Shown: piece by piece, positions 16,276 to 22,509 of the stretch
Numbering within the stretch: position 1 is the stretch's first letter
Layout: each line of letters starts with the position of its first letter
Virus record (IMG/VR): IMGVR_UViG_3300006802_000032
Location: 1 to 39,231 of that record
Length of the DNA: 39,231 nucleotides
Origin: a virus
Direction: 5' to 3' (one strand)
The notes under the pieces: model-generated
Databases searched by the model: none
Told to the model about the DNA's origin: nothing
Seen by the model: only the letters and a program-made list of their open reading frames with translations
Made by a program: the position numbers and the translations under genes

Positions 16276-16714
16276 CTACGGCGGCGGTCTGATATGCAGC
16301 TTTGGCTTCCGCGATCGTCTCAAAATACCCAAGATGAAAGTACTCCCCGTTGGCACGCATGGTGGCTCTGAACCTGCGGTTCTTGTTGCACCATGACACG
16401 CCTTTGACATTCAAAGTTCCGCGTGCCGGCGTATTTGCTGCGTTCTGCGACCGTGTCGCTGGTCGCAGATTGGCAATACGGTTGTCGTCCTTTTGCCTGT
16501 TGATGTGGTCGAGTTCTGTCACCCACAACCCGAACACGTAAAGCCAAGCAAGTTGATGTTCTGCGTATCGCCTGCCGTCGACGTAAATGTATCGGTATCC
16601 GTGTGCGACTGTCCCAGCTCGCTTCGACCCATATCGTGTTTTGCGGTGGAAGTGTCCACTCTCACGATCATACGTGAGAAGAAGTCGCAAGCGTTCTTGT
16701 GAAATGCGTTCCAT
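16247..16714 (-). CDS. HNH homing-type endonuclease with AP2-like C-terminal domain
   Basis: A 155-residue protein on the strand opposite the lysis genes. ATG 16714 (MERISQERLRLLLTYD) is chosen because this is the standard start of the family; the longer frame upstream would be antisense to the lipoprotein gene. H53, D69-H70, N78 and N82 lie within WVTELDHINRQKDDNRIANL and form the HNH nuclease site. The C-terminal part (KGVSWCNKNRRFRATMR, HLGYFETIAEAKAAY) is an AP2/ERF-type DNA-binding fold. Free-standing HNH-AP2 enzymes spread by cutting allelic sites in phage genomes. It sits exactly between the spanin candidate and a second lipoprotein, as expected for an invader. Confidence 0.88.
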   Translation of the reverse strand: MERISQERLRLLLTYDRESGHFHRKTRYGSKRAGTVAHGYRYIYVDGRRYAEHQLAWLYVFGLWVTELDHINRQKDDNRIANLRPATRSQNAANTPARGTLNVKGVSWCNKNRRFRATMRANGEYFHLGYFETIAEAKAAYQTAAVATFGDFASD

Positions 16715-16730
16715 GTGAGGAACATAGCAC

Positions 16731-16925
16731 ATGCGCTGCTGGCCGATACTTGTCATGATGACATTGCTCACAGGTTGCTCCGGATCAGGAACCGGCATCG
16801 CGGATTCGAGCTGCGACAGCTTCCGACCAATCAGCATGAGCAAGCAGGACACTGAGCCGACGCGGCGCCAGATCGTCGGGCACAACCGCGCTTATGATGC
16901 GATTTGCAAGGCAAAACAATCATGA
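16731..16925 (+). CDS. Small lipoprotein, outer-spanin candidate
   Basis: A 64-residue protein with signal MRCWPILVMMTLLTGC: the lipobox LTGC makes C16 the lipid anchor. The mature 49 residues contain SSCDSFRPISMSKQDTE and a helical end (RRQIVGHNRAYDAICKAKQS). Small phage lipoproteins with an FRPI.x.S..DTE...I..HN pattern often follow inner spanins in rhizobial phages. The start lies 17 bases from the HNH start and the stop overlaps the next ATG. Role as the outer-membrane partner of the spanin complex is inferred. Confidence 0.7.
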   Translation: MRCWPILVMMTLLTGCSGSGTGIADSSCDSFRPISMSKQDTEPTRRQIVGHNRAYDAICKAKQS

Positions 16926-17326
16926 CCATCATCGACGTGCACCAGGCGTTTCAGTTCGCGGTCGGCGTGATGCTTTGGGTGCTGGCGGTCACGCTGGCCA
17001 TGCGGTCACGCGCCATCGCGCAAGGCAAACTGGAAAAGCCGTCGCCGCTGATCACGCTGCTGTTTGGCCTGTTCCTTGCGGTCTGGGCGGTGCGGCAAAG
17101 TTATTGGAACGTCCGTTATCTCGTCGCCGAGATCAATCCGGCCGTGGCCTCTCGTATGGCAGAGGCGCCCGTGTTTGCCATCGTGTGCTCAATTGCGGCA
17201 CTGGTGATCGGCGCCGGCATACTGACCATAGCCGCCCGTCCGACCATTGGACAGCATACCCCAGTCATTGTATCGGCGGGCGTGATCGCTGTTGTGATCG
17301 TGGGCTTTATCATCGCGAGGGGATGA
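16922..17326 (+). CDS. Four-helix membrane protein, holin candidate
   Basis: A 134-residue membrane protein starting at ATG 16922, which overlaps the lipoprotein stop (ATGA). Four hydrophobic segments are visible at about 10-31, 47-62, 85-105 and 111-131 (AVGVMLWVLAVTLAM, LLFGLFLAVWAV, VFAIVCSIAALVIGAGIL, VIVSAGVIAVVIVGFII), with little between them. Such small multi-helix proteins in lysis cassettes act as holins that open the inner membrane to the endolysin. No family signature confirms it; a superinfection-exclusion protein is an alternative. Confidence 0.6.
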   Translation: MTIIDVHQAFQFAVGVMLWVLAVTLAMRSRAIAQGKLEKPSPLITLLFGLFLAVWAVRQSYWNVRYLVAEINPAVASRMAEAPVFAIVCSIAALVIGAGILTIAARPTIGQHTPVIVSAGVIAVVIVGFIIARG

Positions 17327-17329
17327 TGG

Positions 17330-17614
17330 ATGGACGATCAGCAGCACTATCAGACGCCATTGCAAAACTTAGATCCCGTGTCCCGGCTGATCATCGCAGT
17401 GTGGGGGTTGACAGGAAACAACGGGTTGACGGGGACCGTCAAGGAACACGAAGTCCGCCTAAAATCTTTGGAGACGTTCACGGCCGAGCTGCGCCAAATC
17501 CGGGACGCGATCAAGTGGATGGGGCTCGGGCTGTTCGCGCTAATCGGTTGGGCGCTCACAGACCCAGTGGCGGCGGTGATCGCAAGGGTCGTGCGCGCGG
17601 CGGCTACCCCATGA
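17330..17614 (+). CDS. Small membrane-anchored coiled-coil protein (XhlA-like layout)
   Basis: A 94-residue protein with a helical N-terminal two-thirds (HEVRLKSLETFTAELRQIRDAIKW) followed by one transmembrane helix at about 66-85 (MGLGLFALIGWALTDPVAAVIA) and a short basic tail. This order matches small holin-accessory proteins such as XhlA, though identity cannot be proved. Start 17330 lies three bases after the holin-candidate stop. It is probably part of the lysis set. Confidence 0.6.
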   Translation: MDDQQHYQTPLQNLDPVSRLIIAVWGLTGNNGLTGTVKEHEVRLKSLETFTAELRQIRDAIKWMGLGLFALIGWALTDPVAAVIARVVRAAATP

Positions 17615-17706
17615 AAGACGCGATGTTCTGGGCTGCCGTGTTTGGCACGATAACAATCATAAGCGCGGCGACGACTTTGGCGGTCGTGGCCCGGCTGGCT
17701 CACTGA
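17611..17706 (+). CDS. 31-residue single-pass membrane peptide
   Basis: The ATG overlaps the preceding stop (ATGA), indicating a coupled gene. The peptide MKDAMFWAAVFGTITIISAA... is one hydrophobic helix with a short C-terminal end (ARLAH). It is the last + strand gene of the late block. A role in lysis timing is possible but unproven. Confidence 0.5.
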   Translation: MKDAMFWAAVFGTITIISAATTLAVVARLAH

Positions 17707-17718
17707 GCCGGTCTCCGA

Positions 17719-17937
17719 TCAGTTGTTGTTCTTTACCGCATCTCGTTGCAGCCACGCCGTGATTATCTCGCGCAGCTTGCGAGCATCGCCGGGCTCGTCG
17801 GGCAGGTAGCCTAGCATGCTGTGCATGATGCCCTCTGCGGCAGCGATAGTGGTGCGGCGCTGCGCGTCGTAGTCGCTCCTCTGCGGCGCTGGCGCGAGGG
17901 GCCAACCCTTTTCATCGCGCTGCTTGTCGTCGCTCAC
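17719..17937 (-). CDS. Small acidic hypothetical protein, last gene of the leftward set
   Basis: A 72-residue protein starting with GTG at 17937, preceded by GAGG nine bases away. The N-terminus is polar (SDDKQRDEKGWPLAPAPQ) and the C-terminal part is helical (ARKLREIITAWLQRDAV). The family is not recognised. Its end lies 12 bases from the end of the convergent late transcript, so little room exists for a terminator there. Confidence 0.5.
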   Translation of the reverse strand: MSDDKQRDEKGWPLAPAPQRSDYDAQRRTTIAAAEGIMHSMLGYLPDEPGDARKLREIITAWLQRDAVKNNN

Positions 17938-18012
17938 GGGCCGGCCTCACGACGCATCTTGTGCGTCACGAACGGTTTTGCCCATCCGGGCGCCTGTCTC
18001 GCTTATGCGGGC

Positions 18013-18234
18013 CTACCGTGCGTTGGGGTTGAGCGACAAGACACCGCGCACGTTCTGGGCAAACGCGCGTAGCGCTTCGTCGGGGTCGATACCGGGCATC
18101 TTCAAGAGTGCGCCCGCCATGACGCAGGCAAGCGCGGGCAACAAAATATCTGTGTGCGTCTTGCCCGTCGCTTCGCAAATGCGATCCGCTAGGGCTGATA
18201 CTTCGATGTTTCCGGGTGGGAGTTGAACATTCAT
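18013..18234 (-). CDS. Small helical hypothetical protein
   Basis: A 73-residue protein starting MNVQLPPGNIEVSALADRIC at ATG 18234, chosen because GAGGAAGG lies just upstream. The longer frame has no ribosome site. Two helices with many hydrophobic residues follow (HTDILLPALACVMAGALLK and DPDEALRAFAQNVRGVL), so a compact helical domain is likely. The function is unknown. It is separated by only 14 bases from the gene before it on this strand. Confidence 0.6.
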   Translation of the reverse strand: MNVQLPPGNIEVSALADRICEATGKTHTDILLPALACVMAGALLKMPGIDPDEALRAFAQNVRGVLSLNPNAR

Positions 18235-18248
18235 GATCTGGGCCTTCC

Positions 18249-18464
18249 TCAGACAATCGCCGCAAGAGCTTCGCGTCCAGCGTCGGTGATCTCCGTAAGC
18301 CAAAGGTCATTTTCGAATGCCGTGACGATCTTAATCAGTTTGGCGTCGAGTAGCGCCTGTAGCGCGTTGAGGTCCGCCATGTGGCTGGCATGGAATGCAA
18401 GACGACCGCCATCGGACTTGCCGATGCTTGTCAGCCAGCGCTGCTGTAGTGGCTTGAGCTTCAT
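18249..18464 (-). CDS. Small winged-helix-like protein
   Basis: A 71-residue protein from ATG 18464 (MKLKPLQQRWL), with an AAAGG ribosome site upstream. The in-frame extension upstream reads through the 94-bp structured repeat and is not used. The pattern of helices followed by a two-strand wing (LQALLDAKLIKIV, then LWLTEITDAGREAL) matches small winged helix-turn-helix proteins, and the end resembles the gene at 21324. It may bind DNA as a regulator or only mimic that fold; its target is unknown. Confidence 0.6.
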   Translation of the reverse strand: MKLKPLQQRWLTSIGKSDGGRLAFHASHMADLNALQALLDAKLIKIVTAFENDLWLTEITDAGREALAAIV

Positions 18465-18486
18465 GAGGCGGCCTTTCTCGTGTTGC

Positions 18487-18580
18487 GCCCGCATTGGTGC
18501 TTCGCTTCGGAGCGTGATTGAGCCGGGAAAGTCCCTAACCGTCAACGCTGACGGGACCGAAGCGGAGCCCCTATGCGGGC
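18487..18580 (+). repeat. 94-bp structured element, copy 1 (inverted relative to copy 2)
   Basis: Reads the same as the reverse complement of 18960-19053 except for position 6 and a central stretch of about 18 bases. The first 24 bases pair with the last 24 (21 Watson-Crick pairs plus one G-U in this orientation). Inside are a GGGA/TCCC pair and an apical hairpin CCGTCA-ACGC-TGACGG. The element lies between two minus-strand genes just after an SD-like GGAGGC. It could be a small mobile palindromic element or a structured RNA. Confidence 0.85.
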
Positions 18581-18595
18581 GGCCTCCGATGGAAT

Positions 18596-18928
18596 CTATT
18601 CCGTGCTCGTTACTTCGATCTTTGGGTGTGAGCCCTTTGGCTCTGGCTTCTTCTCAGCATTGAGCTTCATCGCCGCCGCAAGACCAGGGTGAGAAAGCAC
18701 TTCCGCAGCGCGCACGAACTCCATCTCATAGCCGTCTGGGTAGTGAGCCGCGTAGGTCTCGTGACGATCAGGTCTCGATCCAGGCGAGACGCCCAAATTT
18801 CCCGGCACAAATGCCTCGTGACTACACCAGTGCGAGCCCAAAACAGTTCCGTCCTCTGCCAGAGCAAGGGCAATTCCCTCACCGCCACCGACGACGTTGC
18901 TGAAACAGTAAATCTTGGGTTTGCTCAT
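18596..18928 (-). CDS. Conserved phage hypothetical protein bracketed by structured repeats
   Basis: A 110-residue protein beginning MSKPKIYCFSNVVGGGEG from ATG 18928, with TGGAGG as ribosome site; five upstream in-frame residues are not needed. The part IALALAEDGTVLGSHWCSHEAF and then RPDRHETYAAHYPDGYEMEF is a pattern I recognise from small proteins of rhizobial phages whose function is unknown. The last 20 residues are polar. The gene lies exactly between the two inverted 94-bp elements, so recombination between them would invert it. Confidence 0.7.
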   Translation of the reverse strand: MSKPKIYCFSNVVGGGEGIALALAEDGTVLGSHWCSHEAFVPGNLGVSPGSRPDRHETYAAHYPDGYEMEFVRAAEVLSHPGLAAAMKLNAEKKPEPKGSHPKIEVTSTE

Positions 18929-18959
18929 CTTAGCGGCCTCCAATCAGTTTCTAAAATCC

Positions 18960-19053
18960 GCCCGCATAGGGGCTCCGCTTCGGTCACGCCACATATGGGC
19001 GCTAGGGACTTTCCCGGCTCAATCACGCTCCGAAGCGAAGCACCAATACGGGC
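18960..19053 (-). repeat. 94-bp structured element, copy 2
   Basis: The inverted partner of 18487-18580. The outer arms are nearly identical to copy 1, but the apex differs in sequence and still pairs (CGCC with GGCG around CATATGT in this orientation). The flank on the 3' genomic side carries GGCGGCCTCCGAT in both copies. It is placed between the stop of the gene at 19063 and the ribosome site of the gene at 18928. Confidence 0.85.
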
Positions 19054-19062
19054 GGCCTCCGA

Positions 19063-19272
19063 TCAGTTTGTCTCAAACCCGTCATTGTAGGCGCCAACGT
19101 CGCGGAAATAGTAGTCAGGACCATCCTCGGGCTTCGACCCATCGCAGTAGAAATAGCCCTGACTGTACGTCGCGCGAACTGGCTTCTTGTGCAGCGGGTT
19201 TGCAGCGTTCGGATACAGAGTGACGGACTGTCCGTCCCTGAGGTTTTGGAAGTCTGTTCGTAGCGTCTTCAT
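19063..19272 (-). CDS. Conserved small phage protein (YPNAANPLHKKP type)
   Basis: A 69-residue protein, first gene of the leftward set, with a strong ribosome site (AGGAGG) before ATG 19272. It contains VTLYPNAANPLHKKPVRATY and GYFYCDGSKPEDGPDYYFRDV, a compact beta-rich signature I recognise from many alphaproteobacterial phages. Its function is unknown. The stop codon falls inside the motif AACTGATCGGAGG that recurs before other early genes here. Confidence 0.75.
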   Translation of the reverse strand: MKTLRTDFQNLRDGQSVTLYPNAANPLHKKPVRATYSQGYFYCDGSKPEDGPDYYFRDVGAYNDGFETN

Positions 19273-19434
19273 CTCACCGGCCTCCTGTACGTCGAGGCCA
19301 GTCGTTAACGGCCCCTTGATCCTTGATCGTGTATAGCACGTTATTCCTGCGTTTGCGAATTGTCAAGCGCAGTGACCTGTGTTATCACACTGCCAACAGG
19401 ATCGCGCTTGACACTAAGAGCATTCGTTCGGGAC
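19273..19434. promoter_or_regulatory. Divergent control region with dyad operator candidates
   Basis: Between the leftward gene at 19272 and the rightward gene at 19435. On the + strand TTGTCA (19360-19365), a 16-base spacer and TTATCA (19382-19387) form a modest promoter. On the minus strand TTGACA overlaps the same site, but its -10 is unclear; TATACA at 19335-19330 is too far away at 25 bases. A dyad TGTG-TTAT-CACA (19378-19389), flanked by CAGTG and CACTG (19370-19392), overlaps the + strand -10 and could be an operator. Confidence 0.5.
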
Positions 19435-20037
19435 ATGCCGGGCAACACCGCCGCATCGCAGATGGCACGAGCGACCAAGTTGGGCGCGACCGTGATCTAT
19501 GAGGCCGACCGCTCGCTGCCCGACAAGCGCGATGCGTGGCTGCGCTCGCTGCGCCCCAATGACACCGCCGTGATCGACAAGCTGGCGCTGCTGGCGTCGC
19601 ATCCGCCCAAGCAAGGCGTGCGCCCGTCAGCCGACTTCGCCGGCGCCCTGACGCGGTTGCTGCTTGCCGGCTGCCGCATCGTCGAGGCGTCGACCGGCGT
19701 GACCAGCGACGACAAAGATGCGCTGGCAGCAGCGGTTATTGCGGCAGCGGACCAGATCGCGAGCGGGCGCCGGCTCACACCTCGACGTGCGCGCGAGATC
19801 GGTCGAGCAGGGGTCGAAGCGGCGATCGAGCGGAGCCCCGTGCGCCGCTGGACCTCGCCGGAAATGAGTGCACAGCGCAAGCGCTACGGTGCGATCTGGC
19901 GCGACAGCCAGTACACTAACGACGACGATGCGGCGGAGGCGGTCAACGCCGCGCTGCGCGAGGACGGCAAGCCAGAGCTAGGATCGCCGTCGACCATGAG
20001 GCGGATATTCGAGCGGCGCAGGCCGCGTCAACGATAG
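19435..20037 (+). CDS. Resolvase-like regulatory or DNA-binding protein without full catalytic site
   Basis: A 200-residue protein. ATG 19435 (MPGNTAASQMARATKLGATV) is preferred over the TTG 75 bases upstream, which overlaps the promoter. The N-terminal 110 residues (GATVIYEADRSLPDKRDAWL, ADFAGALTRLLLAGCRIVEA, STGVTSDDKDALAAAV) resemble the serine-resolvase fold, but I cannot place the catalytic serine. The C-terminal part has a helix-turn-helix-like stretch (RRLTPRRAREIGRAGVEA) and a basic end (RRIFERRRPRQR). It could regulate the flanking divergent promoter or act in recombination; both are inference. Confidence 0.6.
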   Translation: MPGNTAASQMARATKLGATVIYEADRSLPDKRDAWLRSLRPNDTAVIDKLALLASHPPKQGVRPSADFAGALTRLLLAGCRIVEASTGVTSDDKDALAAAVIAAADQIASGRRLTPRRAREIGRAGVEAAIERSPVRRWTSPEMSAQRKRYGAIWRDSQYTNDDDAAEAVNAALREDGKPELGSPSTMRRIFERRRPRQR

Positions 20038-20046
20038 GAGAGGACG

Positions 20047-20496
20047 ATGCACGCGCTGCGCTTGAAGGAAGTGAAGTCAGTTCCGGTGAAGTACATCCGC
20101 GCCCGGTGCGGAGTGCGCTATTGGGAGGACGCGACAGTCAACGGCGAGGAAGACCCGGACGGCTCGCGCATCCCGCTTCGCGAAGGCACCGCAGCGGACA
20201 ACGACAGTCTCGGCGGCGGCAACTGGCGGCCGACGATCGATCTCGACACGGGCATCATCGAGAACTGGCCGACGGGAACGACAGCAAGCATCCACTACAA
20301 GGTGTGCGATGACGGCGACTATGAATTGCTCGACGCCGACCGCAATGTCGTGAAGGCGATCGACGGCTACGTGCCGTCTCTGATGTGCCCGGAGGGCGAT
20401 GGATATGGCGATTACGTGATCATGGAGATCGACGGCGACGGGCGGATCGCAAAGTGGAAAGCCGATCTGTCTGAGTTCGAACGCGATGACGACTGA
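20047..20496 (+). CDS. Conserved phage hypothetical protein (VPVKYIRARCGVRYWED)
   Basis: A 149-residue acidic protein with ATAGGAGAGG before ATG 20047. The sequence VKYIRARCGVRYWEDATVNG followed by GGNWRPTIDLDTGIIENW and IHYKVCDDGDYELLD is a pattern I know from many phages and prophages of proteobacteria, always without assigned function. It looks like a single beta-rich domain. It lies nine bases after the resolvase-like gene, likely in the same transcript. Confidence 0.75.
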   Translation: MHALRLKEVKSVPVKYIRARCGVRYWEDATVNGEEDPDGSRIPLREGTAADNDSLGGGNWRPTIDLDTGIIENWPTGTTASIHYKVCDDGDYELLDADRNVVKAIDGYVPSLMCPEGDGYGDYVIMEIDGDGRIAKWKADLSEFERDDD

Positions 20497-20518
20497 CAGT
20501 CAATCGGAGGAGAAGGAC

Positions 20519-20623
20519 GTGGGCGAATACCTGCGCAGAGACCCGTTTGCTGTGATCCCGATCATCACTATCGCGTTCGTTGCATTTTGGATGATCGCGC
20601 GTGTGCTTGGTCGGAAACGGTAG
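20519..20623 (+). CDS. 34-residue membrane peptide
   Basis: GTG 20519 follows a strong GGAGGAG ribosome site; ATG 20486 in the same frame would give 45 residues but overlaps the previous gene and has no such site. The peptide has one transmembrane helix (AVIPIITIAFVAFWMIARVL) between a charged start (GEYLRRDP) and a basic end (GRKR), giving an N-out or N-in single-pass protein. The function is unknown. Confidence 0.55.
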   Translation: MGEYLRRDPFAVIPIITIAFVAFWMIARVLGRKR

Positions 20624-20634
20624 AGGAGCCAGCA

Positions 20635-20706
20635 ATGATGTCGGACGAGAAATTTTATCGCGCTTTGCATTGGGCTGCGATCCGCCGTCGCCGTGGTCAA
20701 CGCTAG
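20635..20706 (+). CDS. Possible 23-residue basic peptide
   Basis: ATG 20635 follows TAGAGGAGCC and the frame stops at 20706. The peptide MMSDEKFYRALHWAAIRRRR... is strongly basic at its end. A ribosome site supports translation, but the size makes this uncertain. No other gene is present between 20624 and 20850. Confidence 0.35.
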   Translation: MMSDEKFYRALHWAAIRRRRGQR

Positions 20707-20781
20707 TAGAGCTTGGCGGCTGTGCAGTGCATCCAGCGACAGGATGAGGACCGGGGCACCCGATCGTCTCTGCATGGGTCG

Positions 20782-20821
20782 CCCGCCAAGGCGGGACCGC
20801 TCTAATCGTGGGCGGTCCCGC
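20782..20821 (+). promoter_or_regulatory. Two mutually exclusive hairpins (attenuator-like)
   Basis: CCCGCC-AA-GGCGGG (20782-20795) and GCGGGACCGC paired with GCGGTCCCGC (20791-20800 with 20812-20821) share bases, so only one can form. They lie 30 bases before the GTG of the nucleotidyltransferase-like gene. There is no T tract. Confidence 0.55.
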
Positions 20822-20850
20822 TATCTGAAGTCAACCGAGGAGGATCGGAC

Positions 20851-21303
20851 GTGGGCAACGAATTTCCAGGTGGCGAACGCGGCGACGGTGCGATCCCAAT
20901 GGGGCCGGAGCCGGTGCCCGCGAAGCGCCGCGCCGACTACCTTCCACCGCAAAGTCTGTTCGGCCTACATGCCGCAGCAAGCGAGGTCATGAAGTCATAC
21001 GACAGCCTTGGCGTGTACCTCGTAGGTTCCTGCCTCGTGCACAAAGACTATCGCGACGTTGACGTGCGGTGCATCATGCGCGACGACGACTTCGAGCGTG
21101 AGTTTCCAAAGGACGAACACGGGCACCGACCCAAGTGGATGCTGACGTGCCTCGCGCTCTCCGCATGGTTCCGGCACGTCACCGGCCTGCCCGTTGATTT
21201 CCAGTTTCAGAAGATGACGCTAGCCAACGAGCGGTATCCGAGCCGAGCGCACCGGCGCAATAGCATTGGCTACTATCACTGGCTTGGCGACGCAGCGGCC
21301 TGA
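20851..21303 (+). CDS. Minimal nucleotidyltransferase-fold protein
   Basis: A 150-residue protein from GTG 20851 with a GAGGAGGATC ribosome site. The centre shows the nucleotidyltransferase (Pol-beta superfamily) pattern: G59-S60 in VYLVGSCLVHKDYRDVDVR, with the metal-binding pair D69 and D71. A later acidic third ligand is probably D195-free here; VDFQF near 126 offers D127. The fold would transfer a nucleotide to a protein, RNA or small molecule. Its small size suggests a MNT-like enzyme or an inactive relative. The stop is part of the motif AACTGATCGAAGGAG that supplies the next gene's ribosome site. Confidence 0.65.
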   Translation: MGNEFPGGERGDGAIPMGPEPVPAKRRADYLPPQSLFGLHAAASEVMKSYDSLGVYLVGSCLVHKDYRDVDVRCIMRDDDFEREFPKDEHGHRPKWMLTCLALSAWFRHVTGLPVDFQFQKMTLANERYPSRAHRRNSIGYYHWLGDAAA

Positions 21304-21323
21304 ACTGATCGAAGGAGAGCGGA

Positions 21324-21551
21324 ATGAGCTTTGAGACTGACCTTTTGCGGCAAGCACTGGCGCGAATCCGTGATGCCACCGACGCAAGTGGGGGCGCAAA
21401 GCTGCCGCCAATGATGCGGTCCAACGCCAAGGCCTGGGAGCGGCGCGGCTTCATTGAACTTCACCACGGCGCCGAGCCTGGGACTGTTCTCGCCCGCATC
21501 ACGGCGAAGGGCCGAGCCGTAGCAGCCGGTAGGCTGAAACGTGGCACCTGA
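21324..21551 (+). CDS. Small winged-helix-like protein
   Basis: A 75-residue protein with an AAGGAG ribosome site 8 bases upstream. Helices (DLLRQALARIRDATD, MRSNAKAWERRGFIEL) are followed by a wing-like hairpin and final helix (VLARITAKGRAVAAGRL), matching the layout of small winged helix-turn-helix proteins and echoing the end of the gene at 18249. It may regulate early genes; the target is unknown. Confidence 0.6.
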   Translation: MSFETDLLRQALARIRDATDASGGAKLPPMMRSNAKAWERRGFIELHHGAEPGTVLARITAKGRAVAAGRLKRGT

Positions 21552-21563
21552 GGAGCGACTGAC

Positions 21564-21755
21564 GTGCCAGACATATCTATGTGCGCTGACAAATATTGCC
21601 CGTCGCGCGAGACGTGCTACCGCTTCAAGGCGACGCCGAGCGCATACCAAACCTACGGCGCCTTTCCGCGCAAGCCAGAGGATGTGAAGTGCGAGTGCCA
21701 CTGGCCGCTGCAGTCGATGCCGCCGAAACGGCGCGCAACTGAAACGCCTATTTGA
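21564..21755 (+). CDS. Small cysteine-rich, probably zinc-binding protein
   Basis: A 63-residue protein from GTG 21564, preceded by TGAGGAGC. Cysteines in MCADKYCPSRETCYRFKA and later KCECHWPL (five or six in all, with one histidine) suit one zinc site. I recognise the CP...TCYRF.A.PS.YQ.Y..F pattern from small proteins of alphaproteobacterial phages; its function is unknown. It lies 12 bases after the winged-helix gene. Confidence 0.65.
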   Translation: MPDISMCADKYCPSRETCYRFKATPSAYQTYGAFPRKPEDVKCECHWPLQSMPPKRRATETPI

Positions 21756-21768
21756 TGAGGGGCTGAGC

Positions 21769-21981
21769 GTGTTGAACGACGAAACGATGAATCCGACAAA
21801 GGGCGGCTGGGTCATAAGCGACAAACAGAGCCCGCCCGTCGAACGTCTGATTACGCGGCGCGCGGGCAATGACGTTTGGTACATGGTGAAGCAGGGTGAC
21901 GGCATGTCGCCCGAGAGAAACTGCTTGCTAGTGACGTGGCGCAGGTGGTGTCGTGCCAATGCGGCCAGAAATGTGAAATAA
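21769..21981 (+). CDS. Small basic hypothetical protein
   Basis: A 70-residue protein with GTG 21769 preceded by GAGGGG. The middle reads VERLITRRAGNDVWYMVKQG and the end is basic and tryptophan-rich (VTWRRWCRANAARNVK). No known motif is visible. It is part of a run of short genes, each with its own ribosome site. Confidence 0.55.
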   Translation: MLNDETMNPTKGGWVISDKQSPPVERLITRRAGNDVWYMVKQGDGMSPERNCLLVTWRRWCRANAARNVK

Positions 21982-21996
21982 TCTGAGGAGAGGCAG

Positions 21997-22302
21997 ATGA
22001 AATACACAGGCTATGAACCACTCAGCGTCTCTGCCGATGACGTTCTGTCACTCGGGACTCGTCAAGATCCGGAACAACGCATTGCAGAGCTTGAGCGGGA
22101 AGCGTGCGCCGTCACGGCAGAGCGGAACCGAGCGCAGCAAGCGTGCGAGGTTATGGGGCGTCGTATAGTTGAACTGCGTGACGCGCTCGGCCGGACCATC
22201 GACTACTGCGATGCGGCAACCCACGGGGATGGGCAATATGCAGATGAGCGCAGCGCCCTGCTGCGTGCGTGGCGCGGTGATGATTCGGGAAGTGCCGGAT
22301 AG
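21997..22302 (+). CDS. Small coiled-coil hypothetical protein
   Basis: A 101-residue protein with AGGAGAGG before ATG 21997. Residues about 25-65 form a coiled coil (EQRIAELEREACAVTAERNR), and the rest is polar. Coiled-coil accessory proteins of this size are common in early phage regions. The function is unknown. Confidence 0.6.
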   Translation: MKYTGYEPLSVSADDVLSLGTRQDPEQRIAELEREACAVTAERNRAQQACEVMGRRIVELRDALGRTIDYCDAATHGDGQYADERSALLRAWRGDDSGSAG

Positions 22303-22326
22303 TTGAACTGATCTAAGGAGAAGGCT

Positions 22327-22497
22327 ATGGAACGCAATCCGGCTAACGAAATAGTGGCGGAGATGCAGAGACGGCTGTCAAGCCGTAAAATTGAGGAAAT
22401 GCAGGTCATGGAGTACCATGAGACGGCGGTCAAGGTGATGTTTGAGGTTGTGGCTGATCTCATGGTGGCGACAATTCAAAAGATGAAGCAACAATAG
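22327..22497 (+). CDS. 56-residue helical hypothetical protein
   Basis: ATG 22327 follows CTAAGGAGAAGG, an excellent ribosome site carrying the AACTGATCTAAGGAG motif. The peptide (MERNPANEIVAEMQRRLSSR...) is mostly amphipathic helix with methionine-rich hydrophobic positions (VKVMFEVVADLMVATIQKM) and could dimerise. It fills the gap between neighbouring genes exactly. No function is known. Confidence 0.65.
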   Translation: MERNPANEIVAEMQRRLSSRKIEEMQVMEYHETAVKVMFEVVADLMVATIQKMKQQ

Positions 22498-22509
22498 GAG
22501 CACTCGGCA

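Noticed and set aside
16715-16885. N-terminal extension of the HNH-AP2 gene
   Set aside because: It would be antisense to the lipoprotein gene, and the family starts at MERIS, so ATG 16714 is used.
17938-18012. Twelve-residue frame between two leftward genes
   Set aside because: It is too short, with no ribosome site, and is not coupled to a neighbour.
18487-18580. A tRNA or tmRNA in the 94-base element
   Set aside because: The length is similar to a long tRNA, but there is no T-arm GGTTCGA-type sequence, no anticodon arm and no CCA-like acceptor pattern.
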